From JACPPO01 sp965262505 (lineage in GTDB: Bacteria; Acidobacteriota; Vicinamibacteria; Vicinamibacterales; UBA2999), in assembly GCA_965262505.1 (NCBI GenBank), contig CBDHFM010000030.1:434001-498000 (forward strand): DNA of 64,000 nt. Direction: 5' to 3'. Position numbers and translations under genes: made by a program. Below the pieces are notes generated by a model that saw only the letters and a list, made by a program, of their open reading frames with translations, had not been told where the DNA came from and did not search any database. Positions 44,501-56,101 of this stretch are shown here, one piece after another; position 1 is the first letter of the stretch, and each line of letters opens with the position of its first letter.

Positions 44501-46269
44501 TCACGGTGACCAACAACGGGACGGCGAATCTGACCAACGTGACGGTTGAGGACTCGCTGACGGGTGCGAGCACGAGCTGCGCGCTGGTCATCCCGGGCGG
44601 CACCTGCGTGCTGACGACGACCTACGTGGTACTAAACACCGACGTGGGGACGACGATCCAGAACACCGGGACGGGCGACTCCGACCAGACGCCGCCGGAC
44701 AGCGAGGATGAGGACGTACCGGTGCCGAGCCCGTCGCTGGTGACGGTCAAGGAGCTGACGGACAACGACGACCTGGACGGGTCGGGTGACGTGAGTGTGG
44801 GCGACACGCTGACGTACACGATCACGGTGACCAACAACGGGACGGCGAATCTGACCAACGTGTCGATCAGCAACCCGTTGCCGGGCCTGTCGGCGCTGAA
44901 CTGCACGCCGGCCCAGCCGGCGACGCTGGCGCCGACCGAGACGCTGGACTGCACGGCGACCTACGTGGTGACGGCGGCGGATGTGGTGGCGGGCTCGATT
45001 GCCAACACGGCGACGGCCTCGAGCACGCAGACGCCGGACGACACCGACGACGAGACGGTGCCGAATCCGGAGCTGAGCGTGGACAAGCCGGCACCGGTTA
45101 ATGCGGACGAGGACGGGTCGGGCGCGGCCAGCCCGGGTGACACGCTGACCTACACGATCACGGCGACCAACACGGGGACGGCGAACCTGACCAACGTGGT
45201 GGTGACGGACAGTTTGATCACGCCGACGGGCGGCGGCACGACGCCGTGTGCGCTGGTGCTCCCGGGAGGCACGTGCACGCTGGTGGGCACGTATGTGGTG
45301 CAGGCGAGTGATCTAGGGGGCGACATTGTCAACACGGCGACGGCCAGCAGCGACCAGACGCCCGACGCGACCGACGACGAGACGGTGCCGGTGCCGAGCG
45401 GCGGGGTGAGCATGACGAAGCTCACCAATGGCCTGCCCGATGAGACGATGACCTGGAAGTTCACGCTGACGGGTCCGAATGGCGTGAACGAAATGGCCAC
45501 GACACCGCCGACCTCGTTCGACTTCGGCGGCGTCACGCTGATACCGGGCCTCACGTATCAGGTCTGTGAGACCGGCATTCCCGCCGGATGGACGGCCGAG
45601 TGGAGTGTGGGAGCTACCGGCATCCCGTTCGTGGCCGGGGTGAACACCTCGCCGGTCGGTCCGAACGGTTACAGCGATCTGTTCGACCCGAACTACGTGG
45701 CGCTGCCGGAGACCTACAGCAACGACACTCGTTGCGTGAACTTCACGGTGGGGGCGGACGAGACGCTGGCGTTCGAGATCGACAACACGTTCGTGGGCGG
45801 CGGGCAGCGGACGATCGGGTACTGGAAGAACTGGAACCTGTGCAGCAACGGCGGCCAGGCGGCCACCGCGGCCGCGAATGGCGGCGCGGCCAGCGGCTGG
45901 TTCATCCTGGACGACCTGCTGGCTGACCCGGGCTTCCTGGTCGGCGACCTGGTGCTGGGTGGCGCCGATTGCGTGGAGGCGACGCGTATCCTCAACAAGA
46001 GCGACATCGTCTCGGACGAGAAGAAGGCCAGCGATCCCGCGTTCAACATGGCGGCGCAACTGTTGGCGGCGATGCTGAACGAGGCGGCCCAAGCCAACAC
46101 GTGCGCGGCGTCTACGGCCGCGGTGGAGGATGGACAGGCGCTGCTCGCGGGCAATCCAGTTAACTTCGACGGCACGGGCGAGTACCTGAAGAGCAACGGT
46201 CAAGCCAGGAGGGCGAACGAGCTCGCCGAAACGCTCGATCTGTATAACAACGGGCTGCTCTGCCAGTAG
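41509..46269 (+). CDS. Giant DUF11-repeat surface protein, 5' end probably truncated
   Basis: The frame from ATG 41509 encodes 1586 residues. The first 10 or so are antisense to the EamA remnant and there is no signal peptide, so the original N-terminus appears lost. Residues about 15-310 are an unassigned secreted-protein-like domain (FDSTWYVNPDDSGGAVF). Two SpaA/GramPos-like modules follow, then about seven DUF11/conserved-repeat beta modules at about 520-1300 with paired Cys. A C-terminal module has IGYWKNWNLC and a helical end. Several repeats are nearly identical at the DNA level. Such proteins are large exported adhesins or matrix components. Codons are skewed to repeated GACGAC/ACG runs. 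Confidence 0.75.
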   Translation: MVIHSTVWTNGRGRFDSTWYVNPDDSGGAVFLLTALGGTSGLAAEWVFTDNPAVNLDQCRNGESTTPNDCFDFGASQGSFGWVNGNAGPEHSHYAEGHSIPYRARMTELPVGGTVVIELGYDIKHGGKHALDFLTHYQRLLPHGGFGHTPEVVTPFDILGNGVQGVSSTFSEHPIPVPVPDFHGSPVAGQPAARFNSLPAGERVMTLWGGTIEDIQYGTNGDLTAAQSETTILITFTPTSDANGNGAKTTTAVLAWGGHIARTADWGAGAGTISGSPYHMRIKDWTGDPSLGNLGNQDRSLKVEAVFPAGKVTIVKNTEGADGTFDFSSTGGGGLPADFSITTTDGTGSITFSQVLTGAKTVTEGALANGWEFRNLVCEEAGIGLGVPDNGTTTDGFNTALIDMDGAEHITCTFVNKATGKITLIKNVDNTGGGTKEVKDFPLFVGDDLVHSGIATNPTPGTYTIREDNLFGLDYTASDWSCVGTGFTQDGSGEIVDITIDVGADVTCTITNTFQPNPLMTVEKTSTTTSLSAPGTVTYDYVVTNDGNVTLTGVSLADDNDNDDASCVATTIPVGGSTTCTATHTFTQAELDANGSPVAASGVLFNTVTASSNEAPDAGDDLSIPIVRNPVMTVEKTSVTTSLSAPGTVTYEYVVTNDGNVTLTGVSLADDNDNDDASCVATTIPVGGSTTCTATHTFTQAELDANGSPVAASGVLFNTVTASSNEAPDTGDDLSIPIVRNPALSIVKTATPTTYDAAGNVISYSYLVTNTGNVTISQPITIDDDIATDEACPAVPASLAPGDTITCTASHTITQADLDAGSVTNVASASGFDPNGNAVTSPTDTETVTANQDPAILADKALTDNDDLDGSGDVSVGDTLTYTITATNTGNVTLSNVTVDDTLTGTVGAACAVSLAPGISCSVDVDYVVQQLDVDAGTIQNTGTVSGTPPVGPPVSDDDPEDVPVPSPSLVTVKELTDNDDLDGSGDVSVGDTLTYTITVTNNGTANLTNVTVEDSLTGASTSCALVIPGGTCVLTTTYVVLNTDVGTTIQNTGTGDSDQTPPDSEDEDVPVPSPSLVTVKELTDNDDLDGSGDVSVGDTLTYTITVTNNGTANLTNVSISNPLPGLSALNCTPAQPATLAPTETLDCTATYVVTAADVVAGSIANTATASSTQTPDDTDDETVPNPELSVDKPAPVNADEDGSGAASPGDTLTYTITATNTGTANLTNVVVTDSLITPTGGGTTPCALVLPGGTCTLVGTYVVQASDLGGDIVNTATASSDQTPDATDDETVPVPSGGVSMTKLTNGLPDETMTWKFTLTGPNGVNEMATTPPTSFDFGGVTLIPGLTYQVCETGIPAGWTAEWSVGATGIPFVAGVNTSPVGPNGYSDLFDPNYVALPETYSNDTRCVNFTVGADETLAFEIDNTFVGGGQRTIGYWKNWNLCSNGGQAATAAANGGAASGWFILDDLLADPGFLVGDLVLGGADCVEATRILNKSDIVSDEKKASDPAFNMAAQLLAAMLNEAAQANTCAASTAAVEDGQALLAGNPVNFDGTGEYLKSNGQARRANELAETLDLYNNGLLCQ
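43066..43737 (+). repeat. Tandem 336-bp repeats in the DUF11 gene
   Basis: Two adjacent 112-codon units, 43066-43401 and 43402-43737, are almost identical (for example STTTSL against SVTTSL, EAPDAGDD against EAPDTGDD). The similarity implies recent duplication and a site for length change by recombination. Confidence 0.9.
44389..44862 (+). repeat. 153-bp direct repeat in the DUF11 gene
   Basis: 44389-44541 and 44710-44862 are essentially identical (from GAGGACGTACCGGTGCC to the ACCAACGTG end), 321 bases apart, which is 107 codons. A related shorter copy of the LTDNDDLDGSGDVSVGDTLT segment begins near 44092. Confidence 0.88.
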
Positions 46270-46330
46270 GAGATCCGAGAGTTAAGAGCTGACGACTGAA
46301 CGGAAAGCAGTTTCCCACCTCAACGATGGC

Positions 46331-46374
46331 CCCTGAGGCTCGGCGCACGCCGAGCCTCAGGGCGTCTCTTTTCT
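46331..46374 (+). terminator. Strong intrinsic terminator after the DUF11 gene
   Basis: CCCTGAGGCTCGGCG (46331-46345) pairs perfectly over 15 bp with CGCCGAGCCTCAGGG (46348-46362), followed by CGTCTCTTTTCT. It lies 61 bases after the DUF11 stop and before the PilZ gene. Confidence 0.8.
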
Positions 46375-46418
46375 GTGCAACCGGGTGCGGTGCCGCTGGT
46401 ACGATTACTCCTGACGCC

Positions 46419-46742
46419 ATGAGCACGCCACCACCGCGCGCACCCCGCTTCGATCTGCGGGTACCCGTGCGTTACCGTGCGTTCGGGGGTGACGACTGGC
46501 ACGAGGGCAGCAGCGAAAACATGAGCCGTACGGGCCTGCTGTTCCGGGCAGACTGTCTGCTGCCGGTGAGCACCCGGATCGAGATGCTCGTCACGCTGCC
46601 GATTGGGCCAGGAGGGTCTGAGATTCGCTGTCGCGGCCGCGTTGTGCGCACGTTGCCTTCCGCCTCGCCCGACAGCCTGCCGGCGCTCGCTACCACCATT
46701 TCCGCCCACCATTTCCTTCGTGGCTCGGGTTCGCCGGCCTGA
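46419..46742 (+). CDS. PilZ-domain protein
   Basis: ATG 46419 gives 107 residues that are a single PilZ domain; upstream in-frame sequence overlaps the terminator and is not domain-like. The c-di-GMP-binding signature is present: RFDLRVPVRYR in the RxxxR position and ENMSRTGLLF as the D/NxSxxG motif. Single-domain PilZ proteins couple c-di-GMP to pili, motility or secretion. A link with the pilus/secretion operon is only suggested by shared theme, since it is 23 kb away. Confidence 0.82.
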   Translation: MSTPPPRAPRFDLRVPVRYRAFGGDDWHEGSSENMSRTGLLFRADCLLPVSTRIEMLVTLPIGPGGSEIRCRGRVVRTLPSASPDSLPALATTISAHHFLRGSGSPA

Positions 46743-46872
46743 CGGACCGCTTTTGCCTTTTCGCCGGATGATCGCTTTTGGCATTTGACTTTGGAAATCC
46801 AAAATCTCTGTGATAGCCTCACCTCTCCGCCGATCGAATTCAGGCGGCGGCAATAGGGGAACTTCTACAACG

Positions 46873-47823
46873 ATGAAACCCTCAGGGCGTTACACGGTAC
46901 TTGTGGCCGATCGCAGTTCCGGCATCGTGCGCCGGGCTACGGTCCCGATACGCCCGCTTGCCATCACTGCGTGTGTCGTGCTGGCGACCCCTATTCTGAT
47001 CGGCATGGGGGGGGCGTGGAAGTCGTATAGCAACGCCGCGGATCTCCGAGCCAGCCATCAGACGCTCGAAATCGAGAACGCGAATTACCGGCCGGCCACC
47101 GAGGCGCTCGCGGGCCAGATCGCGTCGCTTCAGTTGGCGATTGCCGACCTCAGCACCCGCTCCGCTCTCGACGCGAACCTCGCGCGGGCGATGGACCGCC
47201 TGCCGGCGATCGTCAAGTCGCGCGCCATGGGCGGCGCCGCACCTGTGGTCGAATCGGCAGGCGCTGGATCTCAACAGGACCCGAGTTACGCGAGAACGCT
47301 CTCCGCGCTGGCGTCTCCAGACGATACGTTCGGGCTGCTCCGCGCGCTGCTTGAAAACCTGAATAGTCGGCTGACCGTTGTCGCGCGTGCGGTCGAGCGC
47401 CGCAACGCGCTCGCCGACGCCACGCCGTCCTTGTGGCCCTCCTACGGCTGGCTTTCCTCGACGATGGGGCCGCGGAAGAATCCGTTCACGGGGGCCCCCG
47501 AGTATCACTCCGGCCTCGATATCGCCAGCGATCGTGGGGCTGAGGTGTACGCGACCGCGGCGGGCACGGTCCGGCATGTCGGGCGGCAGGGCGCCTATGG
47601 CAATCTGATCGTGATCGATCACGGCTTCGGCCTCGAAACCCGCTACGGGCACCTCCTCAAGTATCTCGTCACGCCGGGCACGAAGGTTCAGCGGGGCGAC
47701 GTCATCGCACAAGTGGGCGCCACCGGCCGAGCGACCGGCAATCACCTCCACTACGAGGTGGTCGCCAACGGCCGCCTGATCAATCCGCTCCAGCTCCTCA
47801 CGCAGCAGCCTCGCGGCGAATAA
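46873..47823 (+). CDS. M23-family metallopeptidase with membrane anchor and coiled coil
   Basis: ATG 46873 gives 316 residues. One membrane segment is at about 25-48 (LAITACVVLATPILIGMGGAW), then a coiled coil at about 55-110, and the M23 domain at about 205-310 with YHSGLDIASDRG (HxxxD) and GNHLHYEVV (HxH). This is the usual layout of a cell-wall endopeptidase of the murein hydrolase/MepM type. An ATG at 46810 is in frame but unsupported. secA follows after 95 bases. Confidence 0.87.
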   Translation: MKPSGRYTVLVADRSSGIVRRATVPIRPLAITACVVLATPILIGMGGAWKSYSNAADLRASHQTLEIENANYRPATEALAGQIASLQLAIADLSTRSALDANLARAMDRLPAIVKSRAMGGAAPVVESAGAGSQQDPSYARTLSALASPDDTFGLLRALLENLNSRLTVVARAVERRNALADATPSLWPSYGWLSSTMGPRKNPFTGAPEYHSGLDIASDRGAEVYATAAGTVRHVGRQGAYGNLIVIDHGFGLETRYGHLLKYLVTPGTKVQRGDVIAQVGATGRATGNHLHYEVVANGRLINPLQLLTQQPRGE

Positions 47824-47918
47824 GTCCCCTGCACTCTGCAGTTTCCTTGCCGATCCGTAGCCCCACGGCTACAATCGGTGGATACCCGTGGTGTAGCTGA
47901 GCGTCCCTGTCACAACTC

Positions 47919-50870
<2,952 letters not shown>

Positions 50871-50880
50871 GGTGCATGCG

Positions 50881-52404
50881 ATGGACCTGAAGACCGACGA
50901 ACTGACCCACGCCCCCACCGCCACGGGCATCGAGACGGCCCTTACTTTCGATGACGTCCTGCTCGTGCCCCAACACTCGACAGTGCTGCCGACCCAGGTG
51001 GACGTGTCGACCTGGTTGACGCGACACATTCGGCTGAACGTGCCGCTCGTCAGCGCCGCCATGGACACGGTCACGGAGTCCGAACTGGCCGTCGCGATGG
51101 CGCAACAGGGCGGCCTCGGCGTCATCCACAAGAACCTGTCGGTTGAAGAACAGGCGGCGGAAGTCGACCGGGTGAAGCGGTCCGAGAGCGGCATGATCGT
51201 CAACCCGATTACGCTCTCCCCCACCAACCGCATCTATGAAGCACTCGAACTGATGAAGAGCTATCGGATCTCGGGTGTGCCGATCACGGAGGATGGCAGC
51301 CGGGAAGGCCTGCTCATCGGCATCCTCACCAACCGGGACCTCCGGTTCGAGACCGACGTCGATCGGCCCATCGACGAAGTGATGACGAAGGCGCCGCTCT
51401 TCACGGTACCGGTCGGAACGACGCTCGACGAGTCGCGACAGATCCTCCACCGACACAAGGTCGAGAAGCTCCTGGTGGTCGACAAGGACTACCGCCTGAA
51501 GGGCCTCATCACCGTCAAGGACATCCAGAAGCAGATCAAATACCCGAACGCGTGCAAGGATGCGCTCGGGCGGCTGCGCTGCGGCGCTGCCGTCGGCGTA
51601 GCCAGGGACGCATTCGAGCGCGCCAGCGCGCTGGCAGGCGCCGGCGTGGATGTGCTCGTTATCGACACCGCGCATGGCCATTCGCAAGGCGTCCTCGACA
51701 TGGTGGCGCGGATTCGGCGGGAGTTTCCAGATACAGACCTGATGGCGGGGAACGTCGCCACGCCGGAGGCGACCGAAGCACTGGTCGACGCTGGAGTTGA
51801 CGCGGTCAAGGTCGGGATTGGAGCCGGCTCCATCTGCACGACGCGCGTCGTCGCCGGCATCGGCGTGCCGATGATCAGCTCCATCATGGAGTGCGCGAGG
51901 ATCGCGGCCGCGCGAAATGTCCCGATCATCGCCGACGGCGGCATCCGTTACTCAGGCGATATCGTCAAGGCGCTTGCCGTCGGGGCGAGCTGCACGATGA
52001 TCGGAAATCTCTTCGCCGGGACGGACGAGAGTCCCGGTGAGCTCATCCTCTTCCAGGGGCGCAGCTACAAGGAATACCGCGGCATGGGATCCATCGGCGC
52101 GATGCGCCGAGGCAGTCGCGATCGGTACTTCCAGGACGAGTTCGACCTCGAAGGGGGCCGTGCCGCCGAGAAGCTCGTGCCGGAAGGCATCGAGGGGCGC
52201 GTCGCGCACAAAGGCAGCGTCGCGGCCATGATCCATCAGCTCGTGGGCGGACTGCGTGCCGGGATGGGCTACTGCGGCAGCGCCACGATTCCCGACCTGC
52301 AGGGCAAGGCGAAGCTCATTCGCGTCACCCCCGCCGGCGCTCGAGAGAGTCACGTGCACGACGTGGCGATCACGAAGGAAGCGCCGAATTACCGGATGGA
52401 GTAG
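50881..52404 (+). CDS. guaB: Inosine-5'-monophosphate dehydrogenase
   Basis: ATG 50881 is preferred over GTG 50872 because GAGGTG lies seven bases upstream of it. The 507-residue product has ALTFDDVLLVPQHSTVLP, VPLVSAAMDTVTES, two CBS domains at about 100-205, the catalytic Cys319 in GIGAGSICTTR, and the RGMGSIGAM flap. It oxidises IMP to XMP, the committed step in GTP synthesis. Bateman-domain CBS motifs are intact. It is cotranscribed with, or at least immediately follows, secA. Confidence 0.96.
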   Translation: MDLKTDELTHAPTATGIETALTFDDVLLVPQHSTVLPTQVDVSTWLTRHIRLNVPLVSAAMDTVTESELAVAMAQQGGLGVIHKNLSVEEQAAEVDRVKRSESGMIVNPITLSPTNRIYEALELMKSYRISGVPITEDGSREGLLIGILTNRDLRFETDVDRPIDEVMTKAPLFTVPVGTTLDESRQILHRHKVEKLLVVDKDYRLKGLITVKDIQKQIKYPNACKDALGRLRCGAAVGVARDAFERASALAGAGVDVLVIDTAHGHSQGVLDMVARIRREFPDTDLMAGNVATPEATEALVDAGVDAVKVGIGAGSICTTRVVAGIGVPMISSIMECARIAAARNVPIIADGGIRYSGDIVKALAVGASCTMIGNLFAGTDESPGELILFQGRSYKEYRGMGSIGAMRRGSRDRYFQDEFDLEGGRAAEKLVPEGIEGRVAHKGSVAAMIHQLVGGLRAGMGYCGSATIPDLQGKAKLIRVTPAGARESHVHDVAITKEAPNYRME

Positions 52405-52407
52405 GCT

Positions 52408-52818
52408 TCAGGGGCTGACGCTGATCTGCCTCGTCGTGTCGCCGACGATCTCCATCTCTACCTCGATCGCTCCGGGCATGACGTGCGTCAAACGGTCGGG
52501 CCACTCGACGGCCAGCACGCCGTCCGCGGCGCCCATCTCCTCCAGCCCCAGGTCGTCGGTCGCGGCCTTGTCCAGGCGATACAGGTCGGCGTGATACAGG
52601 ACCAGCCGGCCACCGCGGTACTGGTGGACCAGCGTAAACGTGGGGCTGCTCACCGCTTCCGGATCGATGCTCAGTCCGACAGCCAGACCCCGCACGAATG
52701 CTGTCTTACCGGCGCCGAGCTCGCCGGAGAGCCGCACGATGTCGCCAGGTTTCAGGCGCGTGGCGAGGTCTCGCGCGACCGCCTGTGTCTCCTCCTCGGA
52801 GTGGGTCAGGTGAATCAG
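52408..52818 (-). CDS. tsaE: TsaE, tRNA t6A biosynthesis ATPase, non-canonical start
   Basis: The product has P-loop GELGAGKT, HADLYRL, and LAVEWPDR, typical of TsaE, which supports TsaBD in making N6-threonylcarbamoyladenosine-37 in tRNA. The first ATG/GTG/TTG in frame is GTG 52737, just before the P-loop. Family-like sequence continues upstream (HLTHSEEETQAVARDLATRL, KPGDIV). The best start is CTG 52818, whose CTGA overlaps the nnrD stop by four bases, or ATT 52815. With CTG the protein has 136 residues. Confidence 0.8.
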   Translation of the reverse strand: MIHLTHSEEETQAVARDLATRLKPGDIVRLSGELGAGKTAFVRGLAVGLSIDPEAVSSPTFTLVHQYRGGRLVLYHADLYRLDKAATDDLGLEEMGAADGVLAVEWPDRLTHVMPGAIEVEMEIVGDTTRQISVSP

Positions 52819-54383
52819 GCCGTGTCCTTGTCGGGGCCCGTCAACTGGTTCAGCGCGTCGCCCAGACGAGCGACCAGGTCGGTCGCGGTCATGGCGACCT
52901 GGCTGTGGCCGCCCTCAGCCAGATCACCCGCCGCGCCGTGCAGGAACACCGCGAGGCGGCAGGCGGCCTCGGCGTCCAGCAACTGCGCCAGCCACGCGGC
53001 GATCATGCCCGTCAGGACGTCGCCGGTGCCGCCGGTGGCCATCCCGGCGTTTCCCGTCGGATTGACGAACACGTGCCCTTCCGGGGTCGCGAGGATCGTG
53101 CGATGTCCCTTCAACACCACGTACAGGCGACGGGTAGCGGCGAAGTCGGCCGCAACTTGCATGCGGTTGGTCTGGACCTCATCGACCGATGCCCCAACCA
53201 GGCGCGCCATCTCGCCCGGATGAGGTGTGATGATGACGCTGCGCTCTTCCCTACCCACCAGGGCCGAGCGATCGTCCGCGAGCACCGTTAGCGCGTCCGC
53301 GTCAAGTACGAGGGGCACGGTGCATCGGTCGAGCAGCGCGCGGACGAACTCGGCCACCGCCGGACCACGGCCCAGTCCGGGGCCGCAGGCAATCACGTCG
53401 TGCTGGAACTCGAGTACCGCATCGATGGCGGCTGCCACGACGGTGCCGTTACCGGCTTCGGCCAACGGCTCGGTCATGATCTCGGGCGTCATCGACGCCA
53501 GGATCGGCAGGCACGAGGCGGGCGTCGCCACGGTGACGAGCCCCGCGCCCGACCGCAGGGCGCCTGCCGCCGCCAGGTGAGCCGCTCCTGTCTTGCCGCG
53601 CGACCCGGCGATGATCGTGACGTGCCCGAAGTCCCCCTTGTGCGACTCTGGAGCGCGCGGTTCGACCAGCGGACGGACCTGTTCGGGTGTCAGTAAATCG
53701 ATCTGCGGCCCGTCGAGGCCCTCCAGTACGTCCGGCGGGATGCCAATGTCAGCAATCACCACGTCGCCGGCGTGCGTCTCGCCTGGCGGCAGCACGAGCG
53801 GCAGCTTCGGCGCGGCCAACGTCACGGTCATCGACGCATCGATACAGTCGCCCACCAGATGCGGCGTGTCCGCCGACATCCCGCTTGGCAGGTCGATCGA
53901 CACGATGGGGATGCCGGAGGCGTTGATGTCCGCCACGACCGTTTCCATCATTCCGCCCAGCGCGGACTTGAGGCCGGTGCCGAAGATGGCGTCAACCAGC
54001 AGCGTGCACTGAGAAATCTCTGAGAAATGCAGTTCCCACGTCTGCTCGTCGCCGACCTCCACCACGGTGACGCCAAGGCGGCCAAGGATGTCGAGGTTGG
54101 TCCGCGCGTCACCGCGCACGTCGGCGACGGACCCTATGACGAACACGGTCGCGTCGACACCTCGCTGAATCAGCGTTCGGGCCACGACGAAGCCGTCGCC
54201 GCCGTTGTTGCCTCGGCCGCAGAGGATCCCGACACACCCGCCCAGCTCCGACTCGTAGGCGGCCTCTATCGCCGCGACGACCTGTCGCCCGGCGTTCTCC
54301 ATCAGGACGAGCGACTGGAGACCCACCTCTTCGATGGTGAAACGATCGGCCTCGCGCATCTGCGCGGCGTTGAGAATGCGCAT
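52815..54383 (-). CDS. nnrD: Bifunctional NAD(P)HX epimerase/ADP-dependent dehydratase
   Basis: A 522-residue fusion. The N-terminal YjeF_N epimerase covers about 1-210 (MENAGRQVVAAIEAAY, CGRGNNGGDGFV). The C-terminal ribokinase-like dehydratase covers about 225-515 (HKGDFGHVTIIAGSRGKTGA, ITPHPGEMARLVG, GMATGGTGDVLTG). Together they repair hydrated NADH and NADPH. The tsaE gene overlaps its stop, the common gene pairing of this family. Confidence 0.95.
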   Translation of the reverse strand: MRILNAAQMREADRFTIEEVGLQSLVLMENAGRQVVAAIEAAYESELGGCVGILCGRGNNGGDGFVVARTLIQRGVDATVFVIGSVADVRGDARTNLDILGRLGVTVVEVGDEQTWELHFSEISQCTLLVDAIFGTGLKSALGGMMETVVADINASGIPIVSIDLPSGMSADTPHLVGDCIDASMTVTLAAPKLPLVLPPGETHAGDVVIADIGIPPDVLEGLDGPQIDLLTPEQVRPLVEPRAPESHKGDFGHVTIIAGSRGKTGAAHLAAAGALRSGAGLVTVATPASCLPILASMTPEIMTEPLAEAGNGTVVAAAIDAVLEFQHDVIACGPGLGRGPAVAEFVRALLDRCTVPLVLDADALTVLADDRSALVGREERSVIITPHPGEMARLVGASVDEVQTNRMQVAADFAATRRLYVVLKGHRTILATPEGHVFVNPTGNAGMATGGTGDVLTGMIAAWLAQLLDAEAACRLAVFLHGAAGDLAEGGHSQVAMTATDLVARLGDALNQLTGPDKDTA

Positions 54384-54466
54384 GAGTGAATAGGCAAACC
54401 CAGCCTATCCTCTGTAGTACACTCCACGCAACTACACCGCCGTACCCCAGCCGCCCACTATCCACT

Positions 54467-55345
54467 ATGTCAGCGACCGTGAACGTGAATGGCCGCATCA
54501 CCGGCGAACGTGATGCCGTTGTCTCCGTCTTCGATCATGGCTTGCTCTATGGCGAGGGGATCTACGAGACGTTGCGGACCTATCGCGGTCGAATGTTCCT
54601 GTTCGACCGGCACATGCGGCGGTTGCGCAACTCGGCCAGGATGATTGTCCTGCCGCTTCCCTTCACCGACGCCGACATGGCCTCGCAGATCCAGGAAACG
54701 CTGGTCGCTTCGGACCTCGAAGGTGCCGAGGCGTACATTCGCGTGCTCGTGACCCGCGGCGTCGGGGAGCTCACCTACGATCCGCAGGCGACCCCAGTTC
54801 CGTCGGTCATCATCATCGTCAAGCCGCAGGTCGATCCCACTCCGGACGAGTACGAACGAGGCGTCCGGGTCGTCATCGTGGACGTGGTCCGGAACCATCC
54901 GGAGACGGTGAACCCGATGATCAAGAGCAACAACCTGCTGAACAACGTGCTCGGGGCGCAGGAGGCGATCCGGCGCGGCGGTTTCGAAGGGATCATGCGA
55001 AACGGTCGCGGAGAGCTGAGCGAGTGCACCACGGCCAACCTCTTCGTCGTCAAGAACGGCGCCGCCCTGACGCCGCCTATCGAGTCCGGGCTGCTCCCAG
55101 GCATCACGCGTGAGTTTCTCTTCGAGGTCGGCAAGGAGGCCGGCATCGAGGTCCGCGAGCAGGTGCTGCGCGACGAGGACCTCTTCTCCGCCGACGAAGC
55201 GTTCCTAACGAGCACGACGCGCGAAGCCGTGCCGATCGTGACGGTCGATGACCGGGCGATCGGAAGCGGCCGGCCTGGGCCGGTCACCAAGACGCTGCTG
55301 GATGGATTCCGCCGCCGGGCGCACGCGGATCCGCCGGGACCCTAG
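54467..55345 (+). CDS. Class IV PLP aminotransferase (BCAT/ADCL family)
   Basis: ATG 54467 (MSATVNVNGRITGERDA) gives 292 residues. Family sequence includes SVFDHGLLYGEGIYETLR, the PLP-binding Lys in NPMIKSNNLLNN (about residue 147), RGELSECTTANLFVV, and the phosphate-binding LLPGITREFLFE. It could be a branched-chain aminotransferase (IlvE), D-amino-acid aminotransferase or 4-amino-4-deoxychorismate lyase; the sequence alone does not settle which. Confidence 0.86.
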   Translation: MSATVNVNGRITGERDAVVSVFDHGLLYGEGIYETLRTYRGRMFLFDRHMRRLRNSARMIVLPLPFTDADMASQIQETLVASDLEGAEAYIRVLVTRGVGELTYDPQATPVPSVIIIVKPQVDPTPDEYERGVRVVIVDVVRNHPETVNPMIKSNNLLNNVLGAQEAIRRGGFEGIMRNGRGELSECTTANLFVVKNGAALTPPIESGLLPGITREFLFEVGKEAGIEVREQVLRDEDLFSADEAFLTSTTREAVPIVTVDDRAIGSGRPGPVTKTLLDGFRRRAHADPPGP

Positions 55346-55386
55346 TCTCCCGCCGGTCTTCCGCCCAGTTTTCTTTCTGAACGGCG

Positions 55387-55520
55387 TTCATGACCTCCAG
55401 GCGGGTCCTGGCCGCGGACAGCCCCATTCGTGCTCGGCGCCAAAGGCACCGTCACGGGCGTGGCGCCTGCGGCGCGAATGGGGCGGCCCCGTCCGCGGCC
55501 ACCCGCAACGAGGTCATGAA
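55387..55520. repeat. 134-bp long imperfect hairpin element
   Basis: Five nested paired blocks were found: 55387-55397 with 55510-55520 (11 bp), 55401-55406 with 55501-55506 (6 bp), 55410-55419 with 55491-55500 (10 bp), 55422-55430 with 55475-55483 (9 bp), and 55436-55442 with 55461-55467 (7 bp), around an 18-base loop. It begins 41 bases after the aminotransferase stop and ends 62 bases before the IS30. The origin is unknown: a miniature element, a palindromic repeat or a structured RNA. Confidence 0.8.
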
Positions 55521-56101
55521 ACCGCCTCTGGTCTTAACGGGAGATTAAGGCCCAAAGCCGAGAGCCTAGGTCTACACTTGCCTGCCGATTCAACCGGTCG
55601 ATGCAACGGTTTCCGCAAGTACTTCTGCCGGGGTCCGATAGTCGAGCGTCTTCCGCGGTCGGGTGTTGAGCTCGCGCGCGATCGCATCAAGCTGGACTTG
55701 TGTATAGCCCGAGAGGGGTGTCCCCTTCGGAAAGTATTGTCGCAGCAGGCCGTTGGTATTCTCGTTGGTCCCCCGTTGCCACGGACTATACGGATCACAG
55801 AAATAGACCTGCACGCCTGTCGCGATCGAGAACGCGTGATGGGCCGCAAGTTCCAAGCCGCGATCCCACGTGAGCGTGGCCATGAGGCCCTCGGGCAACC
55901 GCTGGACCTGCTGCGTGAGCGCCTGCACTACCGTCTGCGTCTCGCGCCCGGTGATCCGGACGAGGCACACGTAGCGCGAGCGCCGCTCGACCAGCGTCGC
56001 CACCGAGGACCGCCGCGCTCCCACTAAAGCGCTTTTCAAATAGGCCTTGTACTACCTGGGGCGGTCGTGGTACTTCTGCGCGCACCGATGCAGGAGGCCC
56101 G

